A program made the position numbers and the translations under genes. 64,000 nucleotides of DNA from positions 5,121,437 to 5,185,436 of the forward strand of contig NC_059475.1 of the NCBI RefSeq assembly GCF_018139145.2, given 5' to 3'. This document shows, one piece after another, positions 37,432 to 51,359 of the stretch (position 1 is its first letter; every line of letters begins with the position of its first letter). A model generated the notes under the pieces. It searched no databases. It had not been told where the DNA came from and saw only the letters and a program-made list of their open reading frames with translations. This DNA is from Gymnogyps californianus (lineage: Eukaryota; Chordata; Aves; Accipitriformes; Cathartidae).

Positions 37432-40400
37432 AGTATGCTTTGTGAATTAATTTAATGAAATATAGCTTGTTTGTTCATTAGATTTTAGGTGAAAATGTAT
37501 TGATCAAGGTGGATAACTTACACATTCAAAGCTAAGTTCTATTATTGAGGTAATACAAAGGAAATTATTAGTATTTATCACTGTGATTCATTGTACTAAT
37601 TTTAAGGAGTTGATGTTTCATTTTTCAAAAAAATCCAACATCTCCAGCCAAACAGCACTTGAGCCCACCCTGAAAGCAGCCAGATGAACGGCCTGCTTCT
37701 TGAGTACAAATGGCCACAATCTGATTACATATCAGTCAAGCAAAACACCAAGCACCAAGAGAATTTAACATCATATAACAGCAAAGAAAGGACCCACTGC
37801 TAAGAGTTCAGTGCCTTCTGAGAGAGATGCTCAGCCTTGCAAATTCACCTTAATCTTAATTTTGCAAGTGTTGTGTGACAGAGCACTGGGTACTTGAAAA
37901 GATTCACTGCTACATCAGCTAAAATAGCCTAGCGACAAACTCTACAATATTAGTTCACCACTTTGACAGATACTATACACTATGCAAATATATACACACA
38001 CAGACAAACTCACACGCAGTATGTACGTATGCCTGTATCCGATATCTTTGACATCATTTCTTCCTGATACATTCGTTATTCTTTATAATACTTCCAGGTA
38101 CTTTTCTGGTTTGCCCTTTTTCCTTCTTTACTCTTACTCTGCATTGCCTCCCAAATTTGAAAGAATTCCTCCATGCTTTTCTGAGTGCTTTGAAAAAACC
38201 CCATCTCCAAACCTTAATTCCGAGTTCATTGATCTTGGTTCAGACTTAACTCTAAGTAGTAGTTTTGTACTACCAGGATTTGGAATTTTAACTACACTAG
38301 GCAGCCATTATGCTAATTACATTTGTAAAGTACCTCTTATATGCAAAATCTCTAGAAATATAAATCAGGAATAATAACTTTACAATCAGCTGTTAGAAGA
38401 CCTGAGATTTATAGGCTCTTCCTGAACTGAACTAACCCTCACACGTACCACACATAAAATCTGAAGCATAAATTCGGTTGGAAGCCACTCACAAAGGTGA
38501 TGAACTGCCCAGCTAAGGATTTGTCTTCCAGTCTCAGATGTGTTCGCTTCCTGATTGCTAGGCTGACCTGCACTCCCCTTCCTGCTCCAACACGTGGGAT
38601 GAAAATTCTCCAGGACAGTTCTTTTGCCCAAAGTTCACTCCTGCCAGATTTGCCCTTCTCTGACTCCAGCCAGCTGTAAAAGGACTCCAGTATCATTTGG
38701 CAGACTTTGTGTTAAATAAGTCACACCCTATATCCAATAGATGTAGTTCACTGAACCAAGAAGAGTTTTGTACTTTTATAGATGATAGCGTCACACTTGA
38801 GTACAGAGAAAAAGAGCAGAACCTCTCCTGCTCCCCCGTTTTGTTTGTGTGCTTTCTCCTTACTTTCTCAGCTGTTCTCTAAACCTGCCTCAGCAACTGG
38901 TATCATCTGATTATTCTGGTATTTGGCTTACATAGTTGGATTGTTATCAACTGCGACCTTGTGCGTACTTGGCTGAGTAAATTCAATCAGCTAATGAAAT
39001 TGTGGTCTTTCCATCAATTGATTATCAAATTGCTTGTATAGTTCCGCTAGCCCATCCCTTTTCCAAAGCTGCACATTTTTGTTTACCCAGGCAGTCTGTG
39101 CCTGACCCCTTGCCTTTCCTGAACGTCCCTTTTTTCACTTGACATGCATAAGTCTTTGAGTCTGGCCAAATACCAGTGGACTTCACGGTCATTTTACGGA
39201 CCCCCCTGTTGAAAATACATCAGTAAAAAAGTATTTCAAAAGTACAAGAGAAGCTAGTATAACTTTATCTCTTATGCTGCCCGGTGTAGCAGTCCCAGAC
39301 ACCTGCTGATTTACAAGGTGAACAAAGATGATGTCAAGAGAGGACTGTGCTTGCCGAGGCGGTGACCGGGAGGAGCTGTGGTTTGCATTTCGGGTAGGGA
39401 ACATAGCACAGAGCAAAGCGCCTGAGGTGAGCACCTGTAAAGGATGGATTTGCCCACCTTGTTTTTTTTCCCTAGCTCCTTATGCCAGTATGTAATCTTT
39501 GAGCAAGTAAAGGTGTCGGCTTGAAGTCCCTTTGAATTCCAGTCTTCTAGAAAACCGCTGTAGGTTTAAATATAGGGCAGCACTGGCAGTATACCTGTTG
39601 CTGTATTTGATCATGAAGTACCATTTACGCTCTTTGCCGTAGGTATTTAACACCCACTGAAGCTGACGCATGCATATGAGGCCAGCTACCAGCTAGTTTG
39701 GGATGAATGTGAGCACCCAGTACTTTGGGCCAAAATGCAGAAAAGCTGCAGGTTACTATATCATTACTACACAACAGAAGCTGCTATCTTGTATGCTGTC
39801 TGAAGGACATGGTCTCACCTTGAGCTGCATTGCAATTGCCTCTGCAAACTGGGCTAATGGCTACTCTGCACTGCAGTTGTCTTGACAAGCTGTGGAGTAC
39901 CTTGCTTACAGAAACAAGCTAGTACTTGGCTTTATCTGTGATAAACCTAACGTAATACAGGAGTAGGTGTGATTTTGGCCCATATAAACGCATACAGTAT
40001 ACCCTGTTGAACAAAACTGTGTTTGCTTTCTTTAATTAAGAGCTTCTCTTCCCTGTGATAGGGGGGGCAGGAGTTTGCATTTTTGGTATTGCTATATTCT
40101 TTTCTTTTATGTAAGCTATGGTAAATTTTATCTTTTCCTGCAGTGGTGTTCCTTTTGGTACTAATGGAACTATTTTTTTCAATGCTTGCTTTTTTTTTTC
40201 CCCCTTGACTAAAGAAGAAACAGGGAAAATTGCAAGGGAGAGAAAAGCAGTGGAAGAACCCAAAAGTACCCGCTGCTAAGGCACTCACTTTTTAACCTCT
40301 TCCATCTCTTTGTACTGTCAAGTTGAAGAGGTCAGCTGCTTAGTAAACAAATTGTACAGATGTTCTTAAAACATTGGTGTTTGTTACTTATTGGTGGTAT

Positions 40401-40989
40401 TGAGATGAAGAGGAAACTGGGATTATCCACTTGATGGAATTCTAATCAGTTGCTTCCGAGTTCAATTTCTCAGAATTTCAGAATTTGCTCATTCTCAAAT
40501 GGGAGAAGATGAACCCTAAATAAATGAGGTGCTTCTATTTTAGTGGAGTTTCCTTTTTTGAAAAGTAATGGACAGATAGAATAAAGGGAAGAAGAAGGGA
40601 GTACAGTATATTATACCTATGGTTCCATTACAGCTGGTCTTTTTATATGCCTACGGTAACACTGTCATGGGTGATCTATTTAGATGTAAAAGTGGGGATC
40701 ATGCTGTGCAAGGGCAACCTCAAGAAATTGGCCTATTAAAAGGTGCATTTAATAAATGTATCTTAGTATATGAAATGTTATAAAATATGAATGCAACAGT
40801 GATATTAATATTGTGATGTTTTATTATAGCTTTATAGAAAATTTAATTTTTGTGTGTGTCAAGAAATAATATTTAATATATATCTGATTTATTTGGGAAG
40901 GCGACTTTCGTATCTCTTTATAGTCAAGTAACGTTCCTTTAAATTTGTAGGGTAATTAGTTGGTTTTCTTTTATTTGTGTTTTTCTTTT

Positions 40990-41007
40990 AATAAAAATAT
41001 TTTTATT
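40990..41007. repeat. AT-only 18-nt palindrome in low-complexity tract
   Basis: AATAAAAATATTTTTATT is its own reverse complement and sits in an AT-rich tract (about 40975-41045). It is expected by chance in such composition. Confidence 0.75.
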
Positions 41008-44000
41008 TATAAATATAAATATTTTTATTTTACTTTATAATAATTACTGTATTACACTTGGAAGTAAGACATATTTGCTCAACATGAGTGTTCCACGCTG
41101 CAGTACCTGCTTTCCTATAGTAGCACAGTGAAGTATTATACTGTGCTACCCTATAAAAAATTAGAATAATCAAGGCAGTTCCTTCAGCTCTGTAGGAAAG
41201 GAGGCTGGAACCCAAACTGTCCAGCTTTCCCTGAGTCTTGTAAGCAGAGGGGCTAAAAAGAGACTACAATTTTCAGTAACAGACAGTACAAAATATTTGA
41301 AGCTAGTGTTGGCATGCCTCCCTCACACTGCCTCTCTTGGGCATTACAGCCTAGATTTAGGGAAGAACAAAAGGAATGTACAAAAATGTCAGACTGATTG
41401 CACACCTTGCACTCAAAGAGGCTCTAGCTCTGCTAACTTCTTTTCCTTCCTGGGGATGTCCATAATAGCCTCACTGGGAGAGCAGGTGACTCTATTTAAC
41501 TGGACAAGGAAAAGAAACTGTACCCCGTAAATACATAGGCGGTGGGTATGCAGCTTGTGCATGTCCAGGAGCATGGTACCAAGTTTGTGGGTACTTTCAT
41601 GCTGCTCTTTGTGGAGCTCCACAGTGAGACTCCCCTGTCCCTCCAACATTATCACAAAAATGACATATCCAGCAGATGTATAATTTTGGCTGTTTTTGTT
41701 CTCCAGAGATCCATCATCAAGGAGGACATGCATCAAAAATAGAAATCCTCCTCTGCAGAGAAATTATGTCTATTTAGGAAAGGTCTTTATATGATAAAGG
41801 CTTTTATTTCAGAGGAAGAAATCTGTTAGCATTACAGAGATCTGTTCACTTTGGCAGAAGCCTCCTGAAATCAATAGGTTCTGTTTCTTTTACACACGGA
41901 ATACTGAATAAGACTCTTAACGATGGAGGTTTACCCTCGTAGACTTTACTCTAATGGCATCTTCACTTAATTTTCCTGATAAAACCTTTATTGCAAATTC
42001 AGTAACTGTTCTCCTTTTTAACAAGGTTGCCAGCCTGCAAATAATTTCAGAGACAGGATCTATTTACCGGAATACGTTAGCAAAATACGCTCCAGCCACG
42101 ATTTATCTTTCTTGTGTTACCTTTCTTTGAGTAGGAGGGAGCCTGCAATCAACGTTTATAACTGCTAGTTCTGTGGTACTGGTAGGTCCCCATCCCCTCC
42201 AAGCAGAGTTTTGATTTTGAAGGGTCTAAACCACAGTGGAAGTCTAGATCCCACAGCCCATAAGATGTATAACAAAACGTAAGCACCAAAGCAGGTAGTT
42301 TCATGAGAGCATGGGCACTCCAGTTGATTTACTATTCAGTCACTGAGCTGCTCCCTTTTGGGTCCTCTTGTCCATAAGACATTAGGCACCATAGGGTTCA
42401 GAAGTGATGTAAAGTTTTTCCTTAATTAATCTCTTCTGCTAAGGGTGTAAAGGAAAAACCTCATTGTTGGAAAAGAATGAATTTTGATAAAATGTTCTAA
42501 AAGGCTTCAACCAGAGGCAGAACTATTAGAGAAAATAGTTCAAATAAGTGAAGTTTGGTAAAATTGCTAGCAATTGAAACTGAGTTCCTATTATTAGAGG
42601 TGTTGAGCATTCTTAAAATTCAGAGTAGTGCTATCAGTACTGCATATAATACTGTGAGCTCTTTTTCTAGCAGTTAAGGAAAGTAGCCTTTAGACAAACA
42701 TTTGGATTTTGTAACTGTTCTGAGATTTGTGGGTTTGATGTTCCTACTTCCTGCAAGCCTACAATGCAGGAATTAGAGGGTTTGTAGAAGAACCATCTGG
42801 GGAACAGCAGGATAATTCTGGCACTCTTCCTTGGGGTTTTCTTTTCTTGCATAAAAATATAAGAATGAATCACCTCCCCCAAATCCACCAAAGCCTGAGC
42901 AACAAAGACAAGCACAGTTAGTCTGTATTGCAGAGGACTTTTCAGCTTCTGCAAAAATTGGAAAGGAGAGTTCAATGCTTTCCTTCTGCAGCCGTTGCCC
43001 AGCTTCTTCCTCAACTTCATCCTCCAGCGTCCATATAACAAGCTAGTGCCTGGGTGACTCCTCGTGCACTGGGCAGCACAGAGTCCCTTCTCACAGCATC
43101 TGTAGTACAGCAATTCCTCAGGGTGTCCCTGTACAGATATTGGGGTTTTTTTAACTTGCTAACATGTGACACATAAAGGATAGGGGAATTTCAAAATGCT
43201 TGACACGTAAGCACTAGCACATTTGGATACACATTTAGGAGATGTGTTTTGATACGGATATGTAGGAAGGAATAGAAAGAGAAAGAGTTTTGACCCATGG
43301 TGGGCATCCCAGTCTTTCTCTCCCAGATGTGAATGGCATGCTTGGCTGTGCCTGTAGATGTCAAGACCTGGCTGCTGCACTGACATAACACAGTTTTTGC
43401 ACTAATGTGGAAATCTTTTACATGGCCAGCCCTGTCTCATAAGCCTTTCTCTGTTAGTAATCTTAAAAGAGAACAGAAGAAAACACCGCCTTACTGTGCA
43501 GACCTACGAATAGGATTTATTGTAAGAAGCAGACATTTCACATTAGTAAGTTGGTAGCATCGGTTATGGTGGCAAAGTAAGTGTGCGAGAGCTCTAACTG
43601 AAGCCCTCTTACCTACCTATCCCTATCAGCTCTAACAACTTTCAATGGACACACACGATTGTTATAGACAATAAACATTTTCTTTTTTTATGCCCTTTAT
43701 GACTTCTTTTAAGAGCCCCGTGTAGTTCTTTCCCAGTGCAATGTGGCATATATTGTGGATGAACTATTCACTTTCTTGCCAATATTTTCCTTTTTTTGCC
43801 CTTTATATCTGCTCTGCCACAGATTCTAGTTCTTTTGATGTCATGCAGAAATGTATTACTACTTCACAAAAGTCTCTGCTTACTCTCAATTGCAAACCAG
43901 AAAAAATGTAGATGAAGAATTTAACTTGCACCTTTTCTGAGAATGCTGAGACTAGAAATGAGCAAACGTTCTTTCAAGAGCTCCGGAGGGAATCTTTTGA

Positions 44001-45636
44001 GTCTCATCATGTTTTTCAAATATTTTCCAGCTGTATTTCATACTCGTACTTTCAGCTTTCTGCACAGTTATACTTTTCTACAAATATTTATATGCAAAAA
44101 AATCACACGTTGCTACTCTTAAACCATATTTCTCTTTTTCCCATGCAGTAGAAATTGACTGGTTTCAAAATAGATATATTTCAGAAGATTGCCATATGGA
44201 GTGTGTGCATTGATGAGCAGGAAGTGTTACTGGGCAAGAACCATGCGTTCTCCACACCACTGCCTTGCGCCAGTCGCAGCAGCGCTTCTGATGTTCTGCT
44301 ACCATCTTCTCTAAACCACTTTAGCATTCTTCTCCCCGTGTTATCCTCCGTAAAACAGTATGGCATGCTACAAATTATATATTTAGAGTAAGGCAGATCT
44401 GTCTATCAGTTCAGTCAAGAGATACGATGATGTGCTTTTTTGCCTCTAAGTGGTTAACAATTGCAAAAGATTCTTTTTAATGCTTAGTGCTTTATTCACT
44501 TTATTTTTCTTTTTAGTGCATTGGAAAATAAATCTTAAACATTTCTTCTGTTATCTAGCACTTTAAGCCTTTTCATAGCATTTGTAACATCTCTTTGCCA
44601 ACACTCCATCTGTGATTTTAGCTTGCAGGAAACACTTTGCAATTCTTTTATTAGCTTAGATGCAGAGAGCTGCTGTTTAAATATTAATTGTAACTTCCCT
44701 CATAAGTGCAGTCAAACCCACTGAGTAACTTGTGAAGTTCAATAAATATCTAGGAGAGGGTGGGGAGTGTGTTGTGGGTAGGGCCTGCTCTTAGTCTTAG
44801 CAAAGGTCTTACTCGAGTTAACAGTACAAACTAGATCATGTCCTGATGCTTGCCATTTCCTTTCCTCTTTTTACCTCAGTTCCGCTACTTGTACACACAC
44901 AACAAAAAGAAAGAAAAAAGAATAACATTGAACTGCAAGCATACTTCTTGTGCAGTTGGTGGACTTCCTGCTAAACCTGCTATAAGCGAGAGGAGCACCA
45001 CACAGTGCTCGCAAGAACAGATATGAGATCCATCAGTTGTTTCAAATCCTAGTTATTGGACAAATACACTTCTAAAGTACTTGTGTATTGCTCTGTCAAG
45101 AACCACACCTCAGTAGAGGCACTATCTTGTGGTTGAGCCCTTCTCCTCTGTTTTCAGTCATGAGCCTCACCCTTCATTTCTCAATTCCACAAAATGTATT
45201 TTACACTTAAAATAAAAAAATAGGAAAATGTTATGTGTTTACAGACATTTCAGTAAAGCGTATTTTGATAGAGGTGAGAAACAAAGTAGTTAACACCATC
45301 TGACCAGCCTGTTTTCTGTGGATCACCAGAACGTTGTAATTGTAATACTTATATTGGGTATAATTGAAAGATCAGCCCCATTAAAATTGTACATTGTATT
45401 TTTCCTCTCTCTTCTTCTTCCAGATGGTTATTAATCTTTTATTGGTGAGGTGGTTTGCCTACGGTGTAATCTGAGATTTTTCCTCATGTCATTTAAGCGA
45501 GTTACTTCTCTTTGTGTTTGCAGGTGGACTGAATTTTAATATGTTGAATTCTGTTAATTGCTTAGAATTTAGATGTTTTTCTTAGTATCTTGCAAATGTA
45601 TAATAAATTTTAAAAAAATTAAGTAGTACCCACGTA

Positions 45637-45653
45637 TTCCTTTTATTTTTCAG
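45637..45653 (+). promoter_or_regulatory. NELL1: Splice acceptor of the NELL1 exon
   Basis: A pyrimidine-rich tract (broken by a single A) leads to CAG at 45651-45653, and the first coding base follows at 45654. No AG lies within the tract. Confidence 0.9.
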
Positions 45654-45749
45654 CATTCTGTGAAGAAGGGTGCAGATATGGTGGAACTTGTGTAGCCCCT
45701 AACAAATGTGTCTGCCCTTCGGGATTCACAGGAAGTCATTGTGAGAAAG
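45654..45749 (+). CDS. NELL1: NELL1 internal exon: fourth EGF-like module
   Basis: NELL1 is a secreted multidomain glycoprotein (laminin-G/thrombospondin-N-like domain, von Willebrand C domains, six EGF-like repeats) linked to osteogenic and neural differentiation; its family is known to bind Robo receptors. This 96-bp exon is phase 1 at both ends. It supplies the last two bases of an Ala codon, 31 full codons and the first base of the next codon. The peptide begins FCEEGCRYGG and ends GFTGSHCEK. Six cysteines are spaced C-x3-C-x5-C-x5-C-x-C-x8-C, a complete EGF module with the C-x2-GFTG-x2-C signature. It lacks the calcium-binding D-x-D/N-E start; the leftover G fits a GAT codon that would open the calcium-binding module encoded by the next exon. 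The spacing C-RYGG-T-C matches the O-fucosylation consensus. NELL2 is the alternative paralogue, but the sequence fits NELL1 better. No stop or frameshift is present. Confidence 0.93.
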
Positions 45750-45755
45750 GTAAAG
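45750..45755 (+). promoter_or_regulatory. NELL1: Splice donor of the NELL1 exon
   Basis: The junction reads GAGAAAG|GTAAAG, a good match to the vertebrate donor consensus. Splicing at this site keeps phase 1. Confidence 0.9.
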
Positions 45756-46168
45756 CTTTACTGAAACACGCTTTCTTCTTTGGTAATGAGAAATATGATA
45801 TGCTGAATTAAGAAATAATTACTTTCCATTCATTCATTCTGCTTGATATTTTCTCTTCATTGAAGATATGACTGTTCCATAGCTGCCTTTTCCTAACTGA
45901 AAGCTAGTCTTAAATTAAACATGGAAGGCTTTAGACAATCAGGGATATACCTGCTTTTTGCTTCCAGTGGACACTTTTAGTTAATTAGAGGGGATGGCAA
46001 ATGAAAAATATTTACTCCACCTATTTCCTGTGGTGCAAGCTCAAGGTTACCTTCTGCTTTTTCTGAATCTGTTGTGCAAACTAGACCAGAATTTGGATGC
46101 TTGCTTTTCACTTAGTTATTGAATTCTTAAGATTTGATTTTTTTCTAAGTCACTGAGGCCACCAATTT

Positions 46169-46230
46169 TCATAGAATCACAGCCTATTCAAATATATCTC
46201 ACTAGTGATCATTTGGTTCTGCCTCTTCCT
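46169..46230 (-). mobile_element. Possible degenerate CR1 3' end
   Basis: The segment starts TCATAGAATCACAG and later has 'gatcatttggttctgcctc', which is similar in order to the reverse complement of a CR1 3' end. The middle does not align well, so this is tentative. Confidence 0.3.
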
Positions 46231-49200
46231 AGATTTTTTCCATTTCAAGATTTACTTCTGACAGCCTCATAGGCCCACCTTTCTGTTCGTTTCACAAAGA
46301 TCTGGTTCCTTGTCTGCCTTAAATGAGAAGGAAGGGGCTTACAGAATTCCATGTAGGACTTCTATTAGATTCTTTATACAGCAGATTTGTGATTTTATTT
46401 TGATCAGTATTTATTGAGGTTGTGTTTCATTTAAATAACCCAATGATAGAGTTTTTTGCATTAAGTGTTTGTTAATAAACCTTTTGCACTTGCCTTTACT
46501 GGTGGAAATAAAGTGGATTGTTAATGCAGGTTGCATGATGCTAGTATGGATGAGATAATAATTGATGAGTGTTTTTTAAGGAAGAAAAAAAAAAACACCC
46601 AAGAAATAACTGTTAAAGAATAGGTTAAATCACTGGAACCACTTGTTACCCAGAGATTGTTCAGTAATTTGTGTGTAATCTGTTTAATATATGGCTGTTC
46701 TACTGTAATACAAAGTAACTTAAACCCAGTTGTCAACAAATCTGCTTTGAGTAGCTTCTGAAAACTGCTAAAGCTTTTTATGGATGTACTCAAATCACTG
46801 CATACTAAAATCCCATAGTTTCTAGTTGTCGGATTGTTTCTAATTATTTAAGAATTACCTAGGACATTAATATCATCTTGAGTAAATTTGAGTACTGCAA
46901 TTTTTTTGCCTATAGCCTTTGGGTTATTTGTTTTAAATAGAAAAAAGCTCCCAAGCCTCCTATACAAGAAGTTTCTGCCTCAGAGCCCCACCTACCATAG
47001 CTCCCCAGCCTCTAATCCTTCCTGCTAGTTACCCTCTCCCATGTAGAATTTGCTCATTCCTTTCGAAAACCTCTGTTATTCAGAGGGAACAGTACATTCA
47101 GAGGGATGCAGGATACCAGAGATGTGTTCTAGGTATGTGAAAATATGGTGCTACAAAACCAGTACCTGCATCGCCCACGGGTGCCCTGCCTACCCAGGGA
47201 GCCAGTGGCGTTAGGCCAGCTTTCAGCTCGACTGCCCGTCTGTCTTTCACCCAAGAATCTTAGAGCTATCTTTTTCTTATAGCTGTAAAGGGACTTTCAT
47301 AACCAGAACACAGTGTCTTTAAACTGTTGAAGTGATGGTTTAAAACTGATAAATGGATGACATAACCATTGTTGACTCGGGTGTTTTTCATGTCTTTTGT
47401 ATTGTTTTGACCTAAAATATGAGTTAGCACATCAAGTAAGGGAAACATGGCAGGCATGGTACTCTCATTATATCAAGAAATTTAGAGGTAGATGTCAGAA
47501 GGAGCTAGCTTCTGTGTATAAAATCTATACGACTTGAACCAGAAGGAAATTTATTTTTTTCTTTGAAGATGTATAGGATTTACCAGTATGCTAGAAGTCA
47601 AGCTATGGTGGTAACTTTGAGAAATCTGATGTGCAAACTCGTTTGAGAATGAATAGGGCTTTGCGTATGAGAAATTGTCACATTTCACTTTTGTTACAGG
47701 GTTTGAAAACTTCAGCAGATGTACCTTAGGTCATATGCATATTTCAGTGGCTAAGTGCCTATCAGATCTATGTAACAACAGCTTCAGCCTTCTGAAGGTC
47801 CGTGTCCTGGGAAAATTGAATGTTCAGAGTAGAAAGGTGATGAACCACCTTTGAAGCAGGCTTCCCTTTGTTTACCTGCTTACTCCTCGAAGATGTAGTG
47901 CTGTCAGGAAAAGGAGGCAGCTCAGTGAAGACTTCCCTCATAGTCTCACTGCAGTTTGTTGCAGTGTTTTTAGAGGACATCTAAAGTATTAAAAAACCAT
48001 GTTTGGTTGGTTGGTTTTTTTTCCCTGTTGTCTGTACTGTTAGAAATAAGCACTTTGTTATATTTAACATATGGTAGCACTCCCTCAATCATCATGACAT
48101 AGACCGAAGACGGTGAAATGGGGGGACACCACTTTAAATCAAAGCTCAAATGTTCCTGGCAAAATCTTGTCTGATGGAAGCTCATGGTGAACTGATGCAT
48201 ATCAGAAGTAAAATGATGTGTTTTGGTAACGTATTCTATTCGCCACGGTGCATTTAAAAATGTCCTTCAAACTGACAACACAGCAATTCCGTATATATTA
48301 TTTGTGAGCTGAAAGGACTCGTCACCAGCTAAAAACAGTATGACCCAAATTGGCTTCAACGTCATGTAAAGGGTAAAATGAACCAGTAATTAGAAATGTT
48401 GTTGAAAAGCAGGTGCATTTACTTCTGAATATGAATCGTATGTTACTCATCGTTTCTGACTGCCTGGTTGAAATGATGATATTAGGTTAATTAAAAATTC
48501 AGAGATATTTGAGAAGGGTAGGATTTATGGTGGTAATTTACTCAGGTGAAATTAAAATACACATTTAAGGCTTATGTACAAATACATAATTCAACATGCT
48601 GCTAAGAAGAATTACCTCTTGCCAGTTGCTTTGCCTGAAATGAGGAATCATCGTAACAGTTGTGGGGCTGCCTTTTCTTTTTGAAGGTGATCTGCAAATT
48701 GATATCCAGAGTTGCTGTCAAGTAATTCCTCCTTCCATCCGTTCTTTATAATGCTATTTCTTTAAGTATGTGCTTGAGGCTTCTTACAGAATTGCTGTCA
48801 TTTTCTATTTAGGATCTGATTCTATCTCTTCATTAATTTTTTGTTTGTTTGTTTTATGTTTAGCTGGCCAGGACTGAAATCAATGATCTTTGTGATCATT
48901 ACCATTTGTGATCGTATTTAACACAGTTTTGATACCTGTGCTAGAAAGTTTTTGTTAGAATTTTTGCTGACATTGCTGTATGGCTCCAGCATGTACATTC
49001 CTGACAGCTGAGCTGGAGATATGCATCCTTAACTGTATGTAACACTGTTGGCTTAAGCCCAGGTGCATCCTTGGCAGGGATCCCTGTTAAAGGCTTCTGA
49101 GAGACATTTTGGTGTGCAGAGAGGAATGCAAACACAGTACTCTGTGAGAGTTGCTGGCAGCATGGACTCAAATGCCCTAATTTTCCATCCAGTGATGTTC

Positions 49201-51336
49201 TCTCCATGTCATATTTTTGCAACGGTAAAAAAAAAAAAAAATCCCACCATTCCTTGAGCTGCTTTTCTCTCTCCATGGACGAGCCACAGGTCAGTGGAGT
49301 TTTAATGCTGGTTTTGTAGACAGGGTTCACCATTATTCTGTATTTGTGGAATGTTAGTCACTACTGTCACTGATGAAGTGGTGAGGATGAGATAGGCAGG
49401 ACAACCTACGATATCAAAGGCAGGAGTAAACAGATGACCGAGTGCCTAGAAATTGCAGGCATTCCTTGAACACCTGCCTGCACGTGGTAGAGTCCTGTGC
49501 ATGGGCCTAAGAAATACATACCAACTTCTATACAGCTCTGGGATGGTGGACCAGCGGTGGCAGAAATTTCAGCTAAGGGAGTTAGTTACGGTATCTGTCT
49601 GTACTAGCTGTAACTTTTGGGCAATAAGCAGGAAACGGCAGAAGGGTTTGAAGCAGTGGGTTCCCAACCAGGGCCAAGTCAAGGAAAGTGCAGTATTTTT
49701 CCAAAAGCTGCAGGAGGGCTTTTGGCAGTGGTGGGGCATCGCCTCCAAAAGGGATTCAAAACAGTTGCACCACATCTTTGCTCCTCTGGCTTGTGACAGC
49801 TACTGTCTGAGCTGGTGCACAATGAATGGGGAATATGTTTCTGGTAGATTAGAAGGACGTTGTGCAGGCTGGAGCTCAGAGAGGTAAATATTTTTGTGGT
49901 AGCTACATGTGTATTTATAGTCTTTGTAAAGCACTGGAGAACAGTTTTCTCACAGAATGGTAGAGCGCTGTCAAAGAATTACCTGCTGACTGTAAACAGT
50001 CAGAAGCAAGGGTAAGACATGGCAGCGAAGCATCAGGATGTGATAATTACTGGGGTTGGGTTTTTGTGTGTTGTTTTGGACTGTGTGTACAAAAGATTGT
50101 CTGATATTGGGGCGAGAGGGCATTTTTCAGTATGTACCATGGCTGAGAAATGTGCTTTGCATCCCAATACTTATATTGTGGGGGGGAATCAACACTTCCA
50201 GTATTGCATTAGTTACATATGGATTCTTTGGCGCAGTCATAGATTTCACAGGTGTGTAATGAAATGCTGCTATGCTTATGTCTTGAAGCTGGATATGTCA
50301 TGTGTACATCATGAAAATGAGGAGGTCTTTAGCTGATTTGTTTTGTAATAGTTGGCTGTATCTGGAGTTGTTGTTCTGGAATATATTGTCTTCTGCAGTC
50401 CTTTGGGTAAAACTCCCTACAGTCTGTATTCCTTTGGACCCTACAGATAGAAAAAAATGTGAGAATTGTATTTCCATGTGCTATTTCTTTGATTCCTGAG
50501 CTGGATCAATCTTTAGGTGTGTAGCTATCAAAGATATTTCAGTTGAGGAACCTGCTTTAAAAAAATAAGCAAACAAAAACCAAAGCAAAGCAGAGAAAGA
50601 GATTTTTCAGTGAGTACGGTAAGCTAAATGTCAAAACTCCCTATCTTTCTCTATCTAAGATCTTTTGTGAAGTACAAAGCAAGGTTTATTTTGGGAAACA
50701 AACCGGCTCTGCAGCTGTGGGCACAAGGCTTTGCATGAGATTCTTTCTAAAGCCTCTCATTTCAAGGTGAGGCAAAGCCAGTATAGTGCGAGATAGGAGA
50801 GGTGAAGCGAATGATGCTTAGCTTATTACCGAAAACGGTGGTTGTGGTTGATATGACACTCCTGAGGGTGTGACAGATCCAGAGAAGGCAGATGCTCCAG
50901 GTGCCTGAGGTTACCTTGCTCCATTTGCTGCCAAGCTGTTTACAGCATTTGCCCCAGTGGTGCTTATCACAAAATGGCAAGGGGTGATATCTTAATGTGA
51001 TAGAAGAAACAAAGCTGTCGTTTGTAAAGATATCAGGGAATAGATCAAAGAATATCTACTAGAAAAATCTGATTAAGGCCATCTCTGAGGATCAAGGGGA
51101 CATCTGTCTGCAAATCAACAAGTAACTCTCAGTGGAAGAAAAAAGTTGCTCTATCTCACACTGCCAAGCCAAAGAAAAGTGAAATCTCCCAGACCAAGAA
51201 CACCATTCCATTCCCCCAGCTGACCATAGCATGAGGAGACTGGACTTGTTTTTGTAGTGCTTACGCTGCCTCATATACTGTAAAAGTTTAGTATTAAAAG
51301 CCAGAAAAAACACTAAGCAGACACTGGGTTTGGGGT

Positions 51337-51359
51337 GTTTTGTTTTGTTTTGTTTTTTT
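51337..51359 (+). repeat. (TTTTG)n microsatellite
   Basis: Three to four GTTTT units followed by a T7 run. Simple sequence without further features. Confidence 0.8.

Larger units (their letters stand above)
34025..45653. other. NELL1 intron leading to the exon
   Basis: About 11.6 kb of intron. It contains a T16 run at 34859-34874, a near-perfect 23-nt palindrome at 37409-37431, an A/C-leaning stretch at about 37620-37990, and a very AT-rich tract with an 18-nt palindrome at 40990-41007. A minus-strand frame of 148 codons at 42667-43113 is open but has no recognised domain. No second exon was found. Confidence 0.6.

Noticed and set aside
38040..38374. Open frame of 130 codons (from 37982)
   Set aside because: Starts in a CA-repeat-like stretch, has no known domain and is of a length expected by chance.
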